Position numbers and translations under genes: made by a program | Assembly (NCBI GenBank): GCA_012295225.1 | Contig: WMKK01000022.1 | Location: 496,001 to 560,000, forward strand | DNA length: 64,000 bases | Source of the DNA: Ostreococcus mediterraneus | Taxonomy: Eukaryota > Chlorophyta > Mamiellophyceae > Mamiellales > Bathycoccaceae | Reading direction: 5' to 3' | In this document: positions 41,486 through 52,745 of the stretch, piece by piece | Layout: every line of letters begins with the position of its first letter | How positions within the stretch are numbered: position 1 is the first letter of the stretch | The notes under the pieces: model-generated | What the model was told of the DNA's origin: nothing | The model's input: the letters and a program-made list of their open reading frames with translations, nothing else | Databases searched by the model: none

Positions 41486-44050
41486 GATTTAAGGTAGTGT
41501 TCATACGTGTTCAACTTATCTCCGCGAACCATACCTTCTTTCATTCTCGCGTCAATATATCCTTGAATGTCTTCTGAGAAAATCTGCTCACAGAGAATAT
41601 TGAAATGATTCGAGAGCCCCTCTCGCTTTACTTTGCACAGAGGTAGAATTTTCGTCAACAAGTCTGCCACGTTGTCACCTGAAGCTATATTGAAAGGTTG
41701 AATGTATCCTTCGCGATGTGCATAATGTTGGAGCCAGGCGTATCTGATCTCCATGTGTTTGTTTGACTTAGACGACATCGTTTCCATCATCTGTTTGATG
41801 GTGGTCGTGTTGTCACAAAACAGTGGCACTCGAACGATATGGATTCCTATTTCCTTCAACAACAATGTCTGGAACAATAGGTCCTTAGCCGCTTCATACA
41901 TGGCAATAAACTCTGCTTAAGCAGAACTGGTCGCTGGAATATGTTGGAGCTTACTCTTCCAGTTTGTGGGTCCACAGGAATATGATATATATCCTGAAGT
42001 TGATTTCCTACCACACCTATCACTCGGGTCTTTCGACATGCGCTGCCCCGCCCAATCTGAGTCGCTGAATCCATACAACCTCACCACACCCTTGCACTTT
42101 GAGCCATCATATGTCAACTCTTTTGCTGAGTGTCTCTTGAGGTATCAACTATTCTAGTCAATTGCTTGAACTGCTTCTTGGTTGGTTGACTCGCTACTCG
42201 ACCCGCTAAGCTACACGCAACGGCAAGGTCAGGCCTGGAGGCTATGTCGAACCAATTGAGTGATCCCAAAATACTCTGGAATAGCTCTTTTTCACTATGA
42301 TTGCATGCTTCACCCCCTTCGCCTAGTACAAACGTGTCTGACGGCAGCAACGGACTATCACAAGGATTCACATCTTGTACCGCACACTTCGCTAGGAACT
42401 GGGATATCGCATAATGTTGACTAAGGACATAAATGTGCTTGCTTTTACGTGTGATCTCTATGCCGTTGTACACTTTAATCTGTTCAAATTGAGATACCTT
42501 GTACACTTTTGAGAATCTTACGTGGAATTGTTTCACCATTGTCTCTTCTTCGGCTATGATCATCAAATCATCAACAAGCACTGAAATCAACAACTCAGGC
42601 GCTCCAGACTTTGTCCTTTGAATGAAAAGGCATGAGTCCTTTGACGCCTGTGTCAATCCCATCTGTCTCAATGTCTTTGTAACGTGCAGGTACCAACACC
42701 TGCCAGCCTGCTTAGTACCATACAACGGTCTTCGCAGCCTGTATACCTTCCCTTTTGGAAGTGGATGTGTTGCTGGCGCCCGGATAAATATTTCCTCATG
42801 CAGTTCACCTTGCGTGTACGCTTGAGATACATCTATGGTGTATACCACCCATCCGAGGATCGCAGCTAAATTAATCGGCAGTCTGAAGGTCGTGAGCGTC
42901 GCGACTGCACTGAATGTATCATGGTAGTCCTTTAAGCACACTTGGGTGAATCCCTGCACTACAAGCCTGGATCTCAATGTCCCATCTGGTTTCACTTTAT
43001 CTACCCACTTTGTGCCGCATATATTGGCTCCTGACTTCATATCAACTGCTTCCAACGTTTGTTCTAGCAGCCCATTAAACTCCTTCTCTCGGGATGGTGT
43101 GAAATCGACTGTCGACTCATCAACTACCTTCCCGTAGTCCTCCATGTGCGCCACAGCAGTGGCATAAACAACATGTGCTACGGGTGTAGATTCTCCTCGA
43201 ATATCGAAAGGTATCAGTGGGTCATCGACCTCATACTTGGCAACTAGAAACATGTGGTGTAGCCGGAGATCTTGCTCCGATACTCGACCACTCTTACTGA
43301 AGTGATTGATGAGCTCTTCGACACCTTCCGCTGGCTGATTAGTTCCAGCAGTTGGATCGTTTCCTTCATCAATGCCTCCTTCCTTCGTTTCGGAGTCAAT
43401 GGCATACCCAGTAGGCGCCCAACCTGAATTTTGGAATGATTCTGCGTGCTCAAGCCATCTAGGAGGCACTACATTCCGCTCCTGAAACGGTTCAACTGCG
43501 TCAACTCCTTCGGCTCCCTCTGAGAGACTAGGTTCAGCTGACAATAATACGTCGACTCCTTCGTCTTTCCCCAAGAGATTAGGTTCAGTCGACAATGACG
43601 GTTGCCCTTTTGGTTCCCGTTGCTTGACAATTTCTTCGGCTACCGGATGCACGTGTGGACCCCCGTCGAGGTTAACATCACAATCTAACTCAAAATCCGA
43701 TGAAACGATGTCATCAAACTCCGATGACTCTACGCCATCAAGCCATTCATTCAGGTCTGAACGGTTGAGTGTGCCCTGCGGGTTATTGAAGTCGGCGTTC
43801 AAGCTCGCCTTTTGTGCGTCAATGTTGCGCGCATAACCATTATGGTCAAAAATAAGTTCACTGGTAAATTTTAAGTGGCCCTTCATATTGGTTGCCCTTT
43901 GCAACACCGTATTTGGCACAACAACCACGAACTTCTTAGGGGTTAGACAGACCTCTGCGTACCCTAGAAACCAAACCGGTAACCGATTCAGCTTCCACTC
44001 ATACACTTTCCACTCATACACTTTCACTCGATTCGAAAAAATATTAGGTT
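41486..44050 (-). mobile_element. Broken Ty1/copia relic (RT and RNase H)
   Basis: Minus-strand copia pol remains: an acidic linker, then reverse transcriptase with YGTKQAGRCWYLHVTKTL and LVDDLMIIAEEE (about 42.5-42.8 kb), then copia RNase H remains (DSDWAGQRMS, QLQDI, about 41.9-42.1 kb) and the C terminus. It is of the same lineage as the element at 45224-51020, whose RT reads YGLKQAGRCWYLHVTKTL. Gag, protease and most of integrase are missing, no LTRs are recognised, and it has several breaks. It is clearly older than the whole-looking copy nearby. Confidence 0.85.
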
Positions 44051-44110
44051 CGTCTATCTCCCCGTCGGCCTAAGGGAGACTAAAAAACATTATAGACAGA
44101 ACAGCCTACT

Positions 44111-45097
44111 CTATGGTTCAATTTGACTCGAATTCCACCACAACGAATGTTGTTTTTGCCGCTTGATTTTGTTATCGATACCTTTTATCCAGTTATTATG
44201 AATTGCATTTAGAGGCTGACCTGAAATTACTTCGAACGTGTTGAATCCAAGATCGAATATTGTGGATTTGTTGACTACATAATACCCACCGTTTGGAAAC
44301 GAATCAAGGGGCAAAATCGTCACCCGTATGCTGCCAAGATGATCTTTAGTGTATATACATGCATTTTTTGTGCTAAGTTTTCGAGCGCATAGTATCCGTG
44401 CAAAGTAGGGCTGTTCTGACTTGTTACCAGCGTTCGCGCTTTCTACGATATCAGAGAACGCTTGAATCGAGACGGCTGAGGATTTCACAGCATAAAGTCC
44501 TGAATTGAGCGACATCTGTGCGCTAAACTGGTATCGTGAATCCGATTGAATTGCAATACCATCAAACCAGTGCGGCTTGATAGCTGTGATCGGATTTTTG
44601 AACCAAATTACGTCTGGGTCCGTGAAAATAACATTGTATCCTAATTTCAAGTAACGAAGTACAGATTTACTCTTTAACTTGGTAGCTGCCTTATATACTT
44701 CCGTACCATACACTACGTCCTGTAGTTGTGCGTCTGCGCGCCCGGTCAATGGATTGAAAACGATTTTCAAACCTCGACCCCTTCCCCATAAAAATGTCTT
44801 CTCATCAAGGGCGACAATAACAAAGTTATCGAAACCTCCAACATGCTTCAAGTTGTGCATTAAGTTGCTCAATAATGCAAGGTACTCTGAGGTAACGGCA
44901 GTCATTATCAAATTGTTTTCAGAGTCAGCAGTTGAAGTCAATGTATCCAACTCCAAATCATAGTAGTTTGTAGAAGGTTCCTTTTCTGTGCCACGGAAGC
45001 TTTCGCAAAATAAGAGTGTGACGATTGCAGCGAAAACTAAACGCTGTATCCTGCACACACACAGTTTGTGCTGCGGTTTTCTTTGTCGTAAAGTCAT
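44111..45097 (-). CDS. GT77-like glycosyltransferase (Nucleotid_trans fold)
   Basis: A 328-residue type II membrane protein with an anchor at about residues 19-31 (RLVFAAIVTLLFCESF). It carries NNLIMTAVTSEYLAL at the start of the catalytic domain, the metal-binding VIFTDPDVIWFKNP (DPD about 160-162) and SLNSGLYAV (about 197-204). This DxDxxW...P plus NSG pattern is typical of the GT77 family (PF03407), which includes plant and algal arabinosyl-, xylosyl- and galactosyltransferases of the Golgi. The start at 45097 is the ATG before the anchor. A tandem 17-bp repeat and the shared 40-bp module lie just upstream. Substrates are unknown. Confidence 0.82.
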   Translation of the reverse strand: MTLRQRKPQHKLCVCRIQRLVFAAIVTLLFCESFRGTEKEPSTNYYDLELDTLTSTADSENNLIMTAVTSEYLALLSNLMHNLKHVGGFDNFVIVALDEKTFLWGRGRGLKIVFNPLTGRADAQLQDVVYGTEVYKAATKLKSKSVLRYLKLGYNVIFTDPDVIWFKNPITAIKPHWFDGIAIQSDSRYQFSAQMSLNSGLYAVKSSAVSIQAFSDIVESANAGNKSEQPYFARILCARKLSTKNACIYTKDHLGSIRVTILPLDSFPNGGYYVVNKSTIFDLGFNTFEVISGQPLNAIHNNWIKGIDNKIKRQKQHSLWWNSSQIEP

Positions 45098-45111
45098 CTA
45101 CGTACAGTGAT

Positions 45112-45145
45112 GTGGGGTCAGTAACTCGGTGGGGTCAGCAACTCG
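45112..45145. repeat. Tandem 17-bp repeat in a glycosyltransferase 5' region
   Basis: GTGGGGTCAGTAACTCG is followed at once by GTGGGGTCAGCAACTCG, differing at one base. It lies between the shared 40-bp module and the ATG of the GT77-like gene, so it may be in its 5' leader. Confidence 0.8.
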
Positions 45146-45162
45146 GGCGTTATGCAGATCTC

Positions 45163-45202
45163 GGGCGTGGCTAAATCTCCGCCAAGGTAATGTTTTTATC
45201 AA
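45163..45202 (-). promoter_or_regulatory. Shared 40-bp upstream module, copy 2
   Basis: On the minus strand TTGATAAAA, 14 bases, GAGATTTAGCCACGCCC, with the same order and spacing as 16384-16423. It points toward the GT77-like gene and ends 65 bp before its ATG. The copia element at 45224 inserted only about 20 bp further upstream, so it may have separated the module from more distal promoter DNA. Confidence 0.6.
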
Positions 45203-45223
45203 TTTTCACATATATACGTATTT

Positions 45224-45425
45224 TGTCAGAGAATACAAATGAGTATTAGGCCTTCTATTCCTATAATATGAACATCGTATTATACTATAGTTATACCTAA
45301 GTATATACTCTAGACATAAATGGTAACATCATGTGTAGAAAACGCATACGTTACACACAAGAACACGTTGTAATGAAAACGACACAATTCGTCCGTATAC
45401 TAATCCGAACGTGACATATCCAACA
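45224..45425 (+). repeat. 5' LTR of the 45.2-51.0 kb copia element
   Basis: 202 bp, TG...CA ends, identical to the 3' copy; flanked on the outside by TATTT. Confidence 0.95.
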
Positions 45426-48400
45426 CTTTAAAGTGTTCTAGAACAAGTTATCGTTCGATCGAATTACGGATCAAGTTCAAAGGTTTCAAGAGAATCTCAA
45501 AATGTCATCAGCGAAAACTTGCCCTAATCGGTATGACGCTTACACATGGGAACAAGTACAACAGTACAACCCAAATCTGAGAACGAATAATATTCAGAAG
45601 GTACAATACGTAACCAATCTAAAGTCTTTACTAACCAACCGTCTGACGGCTACTGATGGAGTTGCCAAGAAGTCAGCGGATGAAAAACAAGCGGCTTCAA
45701 ATGCTGCAGTTTTAGTAAACTATTACATCGAATCAAAACTGAGAGGTGATGATGTAAACTATTATGATCTTATCTTGGACGTCAATGTAATCCAACATGA
45801 CCTCCGAAATCAAGTGTTGCAACGGTCGATCGATAAGCCGGACAACAAAGAGGAATTGCTGAAATTTGTATATCCAAATATTGGGTACAATGATGGTCAA
45901 GTCACTGTCACTGCAAAAGATGTAAAAGACCATGAAGAAAAAGGTCTCTCCACAGTACAATCTGTGGAGACACAATTGCTAGAAGCAATCCTTCCAATCA
46001 TCAAGGCATCTGAGTCACTGTCGATAAAGAATATTATCGCAGCGGGCGAAACGTCCAAATCCGGTTTACGTCTGCTCGAAGACATGTTCCTGGTTGTTTT
46101 TCCGAATGACGATGCTTCAGACATACTTCGGGAAGTATTTGAATCTTTTCAGTACAGAGGTCCACATGAATTTCAAAGATATGTGGCAACTAAGCAAACC
46201 TGGTACTCTATGATGAGCAATGATCAAAAGCGAGCCATCAATGGACAGCTTGTGAATGACCATGGAATTGTTAAGAACATCCTACGAGGAATCACAGATT
46301 ACTATACCAAAAAGAGTCTGTACTCCAGCCAAGTGTACTTACAGGCAAATGACTTGTACCAAAAAAAGGGCAATGTCTTAAAATACGATGACCTCAACAG
46401 ATTAGCATCTGCTGCAAACACGGAGGCAATAAGCCGACAATCAAATGACCAAACAAAGGAATCCAACAAGAGAAAGGACCCTTTGACTTCATCAGAAAAG
46501 GTACATCAAACAAAAGCGAAAAAGCCAAAGTTTGAAAAGAACACCAAGAAGAAGATGTGTGTTTTACGTCCGGACAAGACAAATCACTGGACACAAGATT
46601 GTTTCAAAGTCTTAAGAATGGCAAAGGAGCAAAAAGATGGGGATAAGAATCAAGAGTGAATCATTGAGGTTCAACGGAATGAGAAAACAGCAGAAGTGAT
46701 AACACCAACGCTGGTATTGGACACGGCATCAACAATAAATGTAATGACAGCCAAATCCATCAATTATCTTGATCTCATCAAAGTCCCAAACTCATCAACA
46801 TCCATAATCACAACACTGACTGGTGACTCCGAAGAACTAGAGCGCTACAAATTCTCTGTTACAATGAAGGATGTAAATAATGAGACATTCACATTTACAA
46901 GTGAATGCTTGTTAAACAACAACTTTGACAACACAGAAAACATATTGTCATTGCTTCAAATTTTTCAAAATTGCAAAGGTTGTTCATTCACCATGCAAGA
47001 CAAAGACTACACTTTGAATATCAAAGATGATAAAGGTAGATTAAGAACTGTCCAAGCGCATCTAACAGATGAAATGATCAGAGTCAATATCCACAATGAA
47101 AATCATGATGCTTATAAACAGAAAAGTTACTGCAGCTGTAGCAAGGTGCACCAAGTAACAGAGACTAGTGACAAACAAAAATCACTGAACATTCATAAAA
47201 GATTAGGACACATTGGTGAAAAACAGATCCAAAACGCCATCTCCAACAAATGGATTAAAGACATTCAGCTACATAAGGATTTCAAAAGTCATGTAGCAGA
47301 TTGCGAAACGTGTTGTTTAAGCGACAATCGCAGAAACAACAGGGGAAGAGAAAAATCAACCCTCAGAACGAGCAATCATTTCGAAATTTTACATGTGGAC
47401 ATAGTTTCCTGTCCTAAGAGAAATTCACAGACCAAGAATTGGGTAGAATTAACATATGATGGAAGATCCAGTACTAACAAATTGACGGACATCTTTCCAG
47501 ATTCAAGTCCAAAAGATATCACAAAGAATACTTTCGAGACAACAAATGCGCTAGTCGTAACAGACGAAGCAACGCGATTCACAATAACCATCGGAATGAG
47601 ATCCAAGAACGTAACTGATGTAAAATCAGCATTCAAATACTTGTTCCAAGTAGTATTACCTCAGTTGAGAACTATCAGAAGACAAAACAACATTCTTGAG
47701 GAAATGATTGTCAGAGTAATCCACAGCGATGATGACAGTACAATAAGTATTTCAAATGACCTGAACGCGTATTGGCGGTCATTGAACATAAAGTTTGAAC
47801 CAACAGAACGCGATCATCCATATCATAATGGAGTCGTGGAAAGAACTATTGGAGTGTTAAAATCACACACTAGAAAATTATTGATAGAAGCAAAGCTTCC
47901 ACCAACTTTTTGGATATTTGCGTTCAACCACGCAGCCATGATTCGAAATGCCACAGGTGTAAAAACCAAAGGTAAAACAATTTCACCAATGGTAGAATTA
48001 CTAGGTGAAGTCACATCTTACAAAATCTTGCAAAAATTTGGCCAAGTATGTTACGTACTGGACATAAGCGATCAAAAGCGAAATAAAGACGCTCTCATAA
48101 AAAGATGCAAAGGAATATTTTTGGGTTACCATGAAATGGCCAAACCGAATGATGGTGGACAAAGAAAAGCAATAGTTTTCATACCACTAAAATGGATTGA
48201 TGTGAACCACATTGAAAGTAAAGGATACATCACTGGCAAGTTAATTCTGACATCTGAAATAAAATTTCTTGCTGAAAATGTCCCAGAGGACAACCAATTA
48301 CATCTAGAGAAAAAGATGTTTGATTTCTATGATATTAATCAATTATTCAAAAACTGGGAAAGTTACCAGGAAGAGAATGAAATAGACCCATTAGAAATGG

Positions 48401-50818
48401 AGATATATGAGAATAGCCAAGATGATAAGCTAACCAAAATTCTAACAGATCTTAGACAGAAAAACTCGGGATTTGAAGCAACTGGATTAGAGTATCCTTA
48501 CGCAAAATTAGACGAGAACTTTCCGTCGTCGCTGAAGAAGACTTCTCACCAACCTGAAAAAAGTGTACAGGGGGACGCTCCTTACTCACTCGGTGAAGAA
48601 CCAGCAAACAATAATGAGTCGGACAACAATCATGAGGATAATATCATGGAATATGAATATCCGGGAAATCAGGATTTGAATGATGATGAAATCGAAATAC
48701 GGCCAGCGGTTTCAAATCATTCTAACGACATTGATGTGAATAACGCAAAGGAAAATGCAACAAACATCACCGAAAAAGTATTATCTAATCAAACAGAAGT
48801 ACTGGAAGAACAAGTGCAACTAAATGTACAGTCTCCGGAAATCGTATCTACTGATGATGAAGCCATGCTTACACATAGTGACGATAAACAACAAGAAATC
48901 AATGATATTTCTTATCAGGACCCAATATCTACAAGGACCAGAAGTAGAAAACAAAAAATAAATCTCATCAATGAAATAATTCAGATGGAGAACATTGATC
49001 GAAAATTAGAACAAGAAATGTATTATACATTCTTGCACAAACAATTCATCGACATTGAAGCTCAAAGAACAGGTAATACTGAACCAAAAGCATACAAAGT
49101 ACATTATTTCCATCATCAAGTTTATAAAACTGGTGCAATCAGAGGCGATCAATTTCAGCCGAACATTGTCCGCAAGGAAAAGGACGTTAAACCACATGAA
49201 TGGATTATCGCAAAGCAAAAAGAATTAGACGGCTTGCAAAATAAAGGAACATGGAAAGAACTACAATCCCTTCCCAAACATAAACATTTCATAGACTTGA
49301 AATGGGTCCTCAAAGTCAAAGACAATGGAGATCTAAAAGCCAGATTGGTTGCCAGAGGTTTTGAACAACAATGGACCAAAGACTACTTTGATACATTCAG
49401 CGCCGTAATAAGCATGAATAGTTTTCGTCAAGTGATAGCTTTATGCGCACTAAACGGCTGGGAACTCAAACAAATTGATGTCAGCCAAGCATATTTGCAA
49501 GGAGAACTCAAAGAAGAAATCTTTGTCAAATCAGACGATAAATTCTACCAACTACTAAAACCACTATACGGATTAAAACAAGCCGGTAGATGCTGGTATC
49601 TGCATGTAACCAAAACTTTACGGAACATGAAAATAAAACTTCAGCAAATGCAAAAAGATTCTTGTGTATTTGTTCACAAAGACAAGACACGAAAAACGAA
49701 ACTGATCATTGCGCTTCTTGTTGACGACATTCTAGTCGCAGGGGAAGAAGAAATGTGCAGGAAATTCGCGACAGAATTCAGCAACAAATATCAAATTAGT
49801 CAGCTTGAAGAAGCGACTACATTTAATGGAATTGAAATCATAAGAGATTTAAACAATCCTCATGTAATCAAACTATCTCAAGAATTTCAAATCAAGAAAT
49901 TCCTAGATGAAAACAACTCTGAAAATTATAAAGAACAAGAGTATGCTGAACAAGATATGCAATTCGTTTTAGCAGAAGAATCAAATGATGATATTTGCCA
50001 AGCAAAACATCAAACCGAATTCCGAAATCTCGTTGGAACACTCAATTGGTTCACAACAGGAACAAGACCGGATTTAGCACATTTAGTGCACTCTGCATCC
50101 AGAGTAATGCAAAGGCCAACCAATAAACAGTTGAAATCACTAAAGAAAGTGATCGGATACTTGAAAAAATATCCAAACAAACCACTAACCTTTGATGCCA
50201 CAAATGCTGAAGGATGTGCAAGAATCTATGCTTTTAGCGATTCAGACTTCGCAGGATTACCACTATCCGAAGACATAAAAGATAGAAGTGGTAGAAAATC
50301 CAATTATGGATTCATCACTTACTTTCTTGGACCAACAAGCTGGAAAAGCAAATTGGCAAACAATGTAGCTACATCTACTGCATATGCTGAAACAGTGGCA
50401 ATGTTCCACACAGCTAAAGAGATTAAATCTCAAGCATTACTCCTTGAAGAAATCGGGATTAAACTGAACAGAACACCGCTATTCTGCGACAACATATCTG
50501 CTATACAGCAAACTATGGGATTGGAAAGTTGCAAAGCATCACGCCACGTTGAAATTTGTTATTCTTGGTTAAGAGAACAGTACCACAATCAGGAAATAAC
50601 ACCATTCTACATTGATACAAATGAGAATGTAGCAGACCTTTTCACTAAACCAAAGGCAAAAGACATCGATATATTAAACATGTCTCAAGGAAGGATTAAC
50701 CAACTCTTGAAGAACGGCATGCGCAAAACTGAGGAAATCAACACCTTCAAAGACTACGAGTCATTAGTCCTAACAAATGAAATACATGGATTTAAGAGGA
50801 CTAAAAGCCCAGGGGAAG

Positions 50819-51020
50819 TGTCAGAGAATACAAATGAGTATTAGGCCTTCTATTCCTATAATATGAACATCGTATTATACTATAGTTATACCTAAGTATA
50901 TACTCTAGACATAAATGGTAACATCATGTGTAGAAAACGCATACGTTACACACAAGAACACGTTGTAATGAAAACGACACAATTCGTCCGTATACTAATC
51001 CGAACGTGACATATCCAACA
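50819..51020 (+). repeat. 3' LTR of the 45.2-51.0 kb copia element
   Basis: 202 bp identical to 45224-45425; the 5-bp TATTT follows, matching the left flank. Confidence 0.95.
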
Positions 51021-51033
51021 TATTTTATTAAAA

Positions 51034-52388
51034 GTACCAGATATAATTACTCTTCGGCCACCTACTTAACCTTCTTTTTTTCCGGTTGCGTCGACGCGCT
51101 GGTGAGCGATTAATCGTGAAATTAAAGCATTAGTTCAAAAGAAAAAGTAATTATGCACCTTTGCACCAAATTTCAGATCGATCGGCGTCGTCGCGGCGCG
51201 TCTAGAGGCGTTTTTGTAGAAGGTTAAGTAGCTCTTGGTGGATGGTGTTCCACATGAGATTCGGCACGTCATCACATCACGTCTCTATCTGTCGCGCGCC
51301 GATGTTTAATCGAATGTAATGAATGTATTTTACAACATAAATGGTTTATCTATACAAGAATGTCGCTCATGGAGCGTTCCGCCATGGAAACGTCGGCGGC
51401 TGCCTCCGACGCAATGTCAGCGTCAGGCTCGCCAAGGCTCTCGCTCTCGGTGACGTCGCCGAGCTGGCTCATGGGCGATCCCGGCTGTATTTCAGGCTCG
51501 GGAGCGTCCGTGAAGAGCACCTCGGGGTATTGTGCTTCTATGAGGTCTTTCAGCACTTGAACGAACCACGCACGCGACATCTGTGCGGGAAACCAATCGT
51601 CCCCGCGCCACGCCCAGCCTCTTGCTTAGTACCACCACACCATGCGTACCGATGTAGCCGCTCTGCTTCAGCGCTTCAGCGTACGTCAGGTGGTCATCCG
51701 CGTACCTACTGGGACTCTCTCGATAATTCCCTCGCAGGAGCGCCTCCGCCGCATCAAGCGCCGCCATATTGCGTCGTCGCGTGCTCGTTGGAGCGTCTCC
51801 ACTTCCCACGCCGACATCATGAGCTCGCGCGGGCGTCTCTTCGCCGGCGCGAAGCACGCACGCTCGCGGCGACCGTCGGTTTGCGATCGGGGTATTTGGA
51901 TCTAATTCTCCGAGCGCGGACCGCATCGTTCACCGCCGCTCCGCGCGCCTACGCGCCTATGAACGATCGTACCGAATCGCCGCAATTCGCGCGTGCCACG
52001 TGAATTAATCAACGTTGCACATTCCCACTGCGCCGACGCAAAACGCAACAGATTCACTCGAAACTCGACGAAAAGTGAGAAAAACAAACGAGGATGCGCT
52101 TACCTTCTTTGGCGCGCGTCAGTGCGACCGCCGCGCGCCGGTGTGTGCGTCGCCATGACGAAGGTTAAGTAGCTTTTAACAGCTTTTGACAGATGCGTTT
52201 TTTCCCGACACGGTGCGTCGCGACGACGACGTCTTTTTATCTCAAACTTTGTGCGCACGTGAGTCGTATTCGTTTGAGCGTCTCTGCGAAATTTCGTTAA
52301 AAACTAAGCATTACAGCACCGCCTAGAAGAGATTAAGCTACTTAACCTTCGAAATGACTGGAGGCCGAAGAGTAATTATATCTGGTAC
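51034..52388. mobile_element. Inverted-repeat element of 1.36 kb, superfamily unknown
   Basis: Perfect 26-bp terminal inverted repeats at 51034-51059 and 52363-52388, starting GTACCAGATATAATTAC. Inside, the word ACTTAACCTTC or its complement occurs four times (about 51065, 51224, 52163, 52340), suggesting a second, nested inverted-repeat layer. The interior is GC-rich and holds minus-strand frames without transposase motifs. No clear TSD is visible. It lies only 13 bp from the copia 3' LTR. Confidence 0.6.
51350..51926 (-). pseudogene. Unrecognised host-like gene inside the inverted-repeat element
   Basis: Two overlapping minus-strand frames look protein-like. One (51492-51926) contains NMAALDAAEALLRGNYRES and TYAEALKQSGYIGTHGVVVL; the other (51350-51580) contains SRAWFVQVLKDLIEAQYPE and an acidic C terminus. 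They may be one gene with a frame change or a small intron at about 51.58-51.65 kb. I recognise no family. Its place between perfect inverted repeats and its GC-rich composition suggest a gene or gene piece captured by a non-autonomous transposon. Confidence 0.35.
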
Positions 52389-52745
52389 CAACCTCCCTTC
52401 CACAGAAAACGGTCGGGGACCATATTTTGCGTGATTTTTGTCCGATGAGAGCGTTCGATAGCGCTAAACGCATGTACTCGTCGAGAGCTTTCCAGAAATG
52501 TAAATATTATCGTGATCCGGGGAACTATGAATCGTACAGGTCGCGACGAAGTTTGAGACCTCTAAACACGCCTCATATTTAAGGCGATTTTTCCATAAAC
52601 CCTAGCCCGCATAAAAAATGATTTCGAGCTCCTCGCATACCGTTGTTGGGCGCTGTACACGAGCGACGTCAAGGACGCGCGCTATAAAGACGCGCGCGCG
52701 GCGTCGGTACCCGTACGCGTGCGGGGCGCGTACAAAACATTTCAC

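Larger units (their letters stand above)
45224..51020 (+). mobile_element. Ty1/copia LTR retrotransposon, looks whole, identical LTRs and TSD
   Basis: The element spans 5797 bp with 202-bp LTRs at 45224-45425 and 50819-51020 (TGTCAGAG...ATCCAACA). The 5-bp target duplication TATTT is at 45219-45223 and 51021-51025. Gag lies at about 45.5-46.66 kb and pol at about 46.7-50.84 kb, as two ORFs. Pol has protease VLDTAST, integrase (HHCC with HKRLGHIGE; HSDDD; NGVVERTIG), RT with LLVDDILVAGEEE near 49.73 kb, and RNase H with SDSDFAGLP. A purine tract AGGGGAAG precedes the 3' LTR. There is no methyltransferase-like domain. By my reading the LTRs are identical, so insertion is very recent. Composition is strikingly A-rich on the plus strand, unlike the copia pair at 1-13.9 kb. 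Confidence 0.96.
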
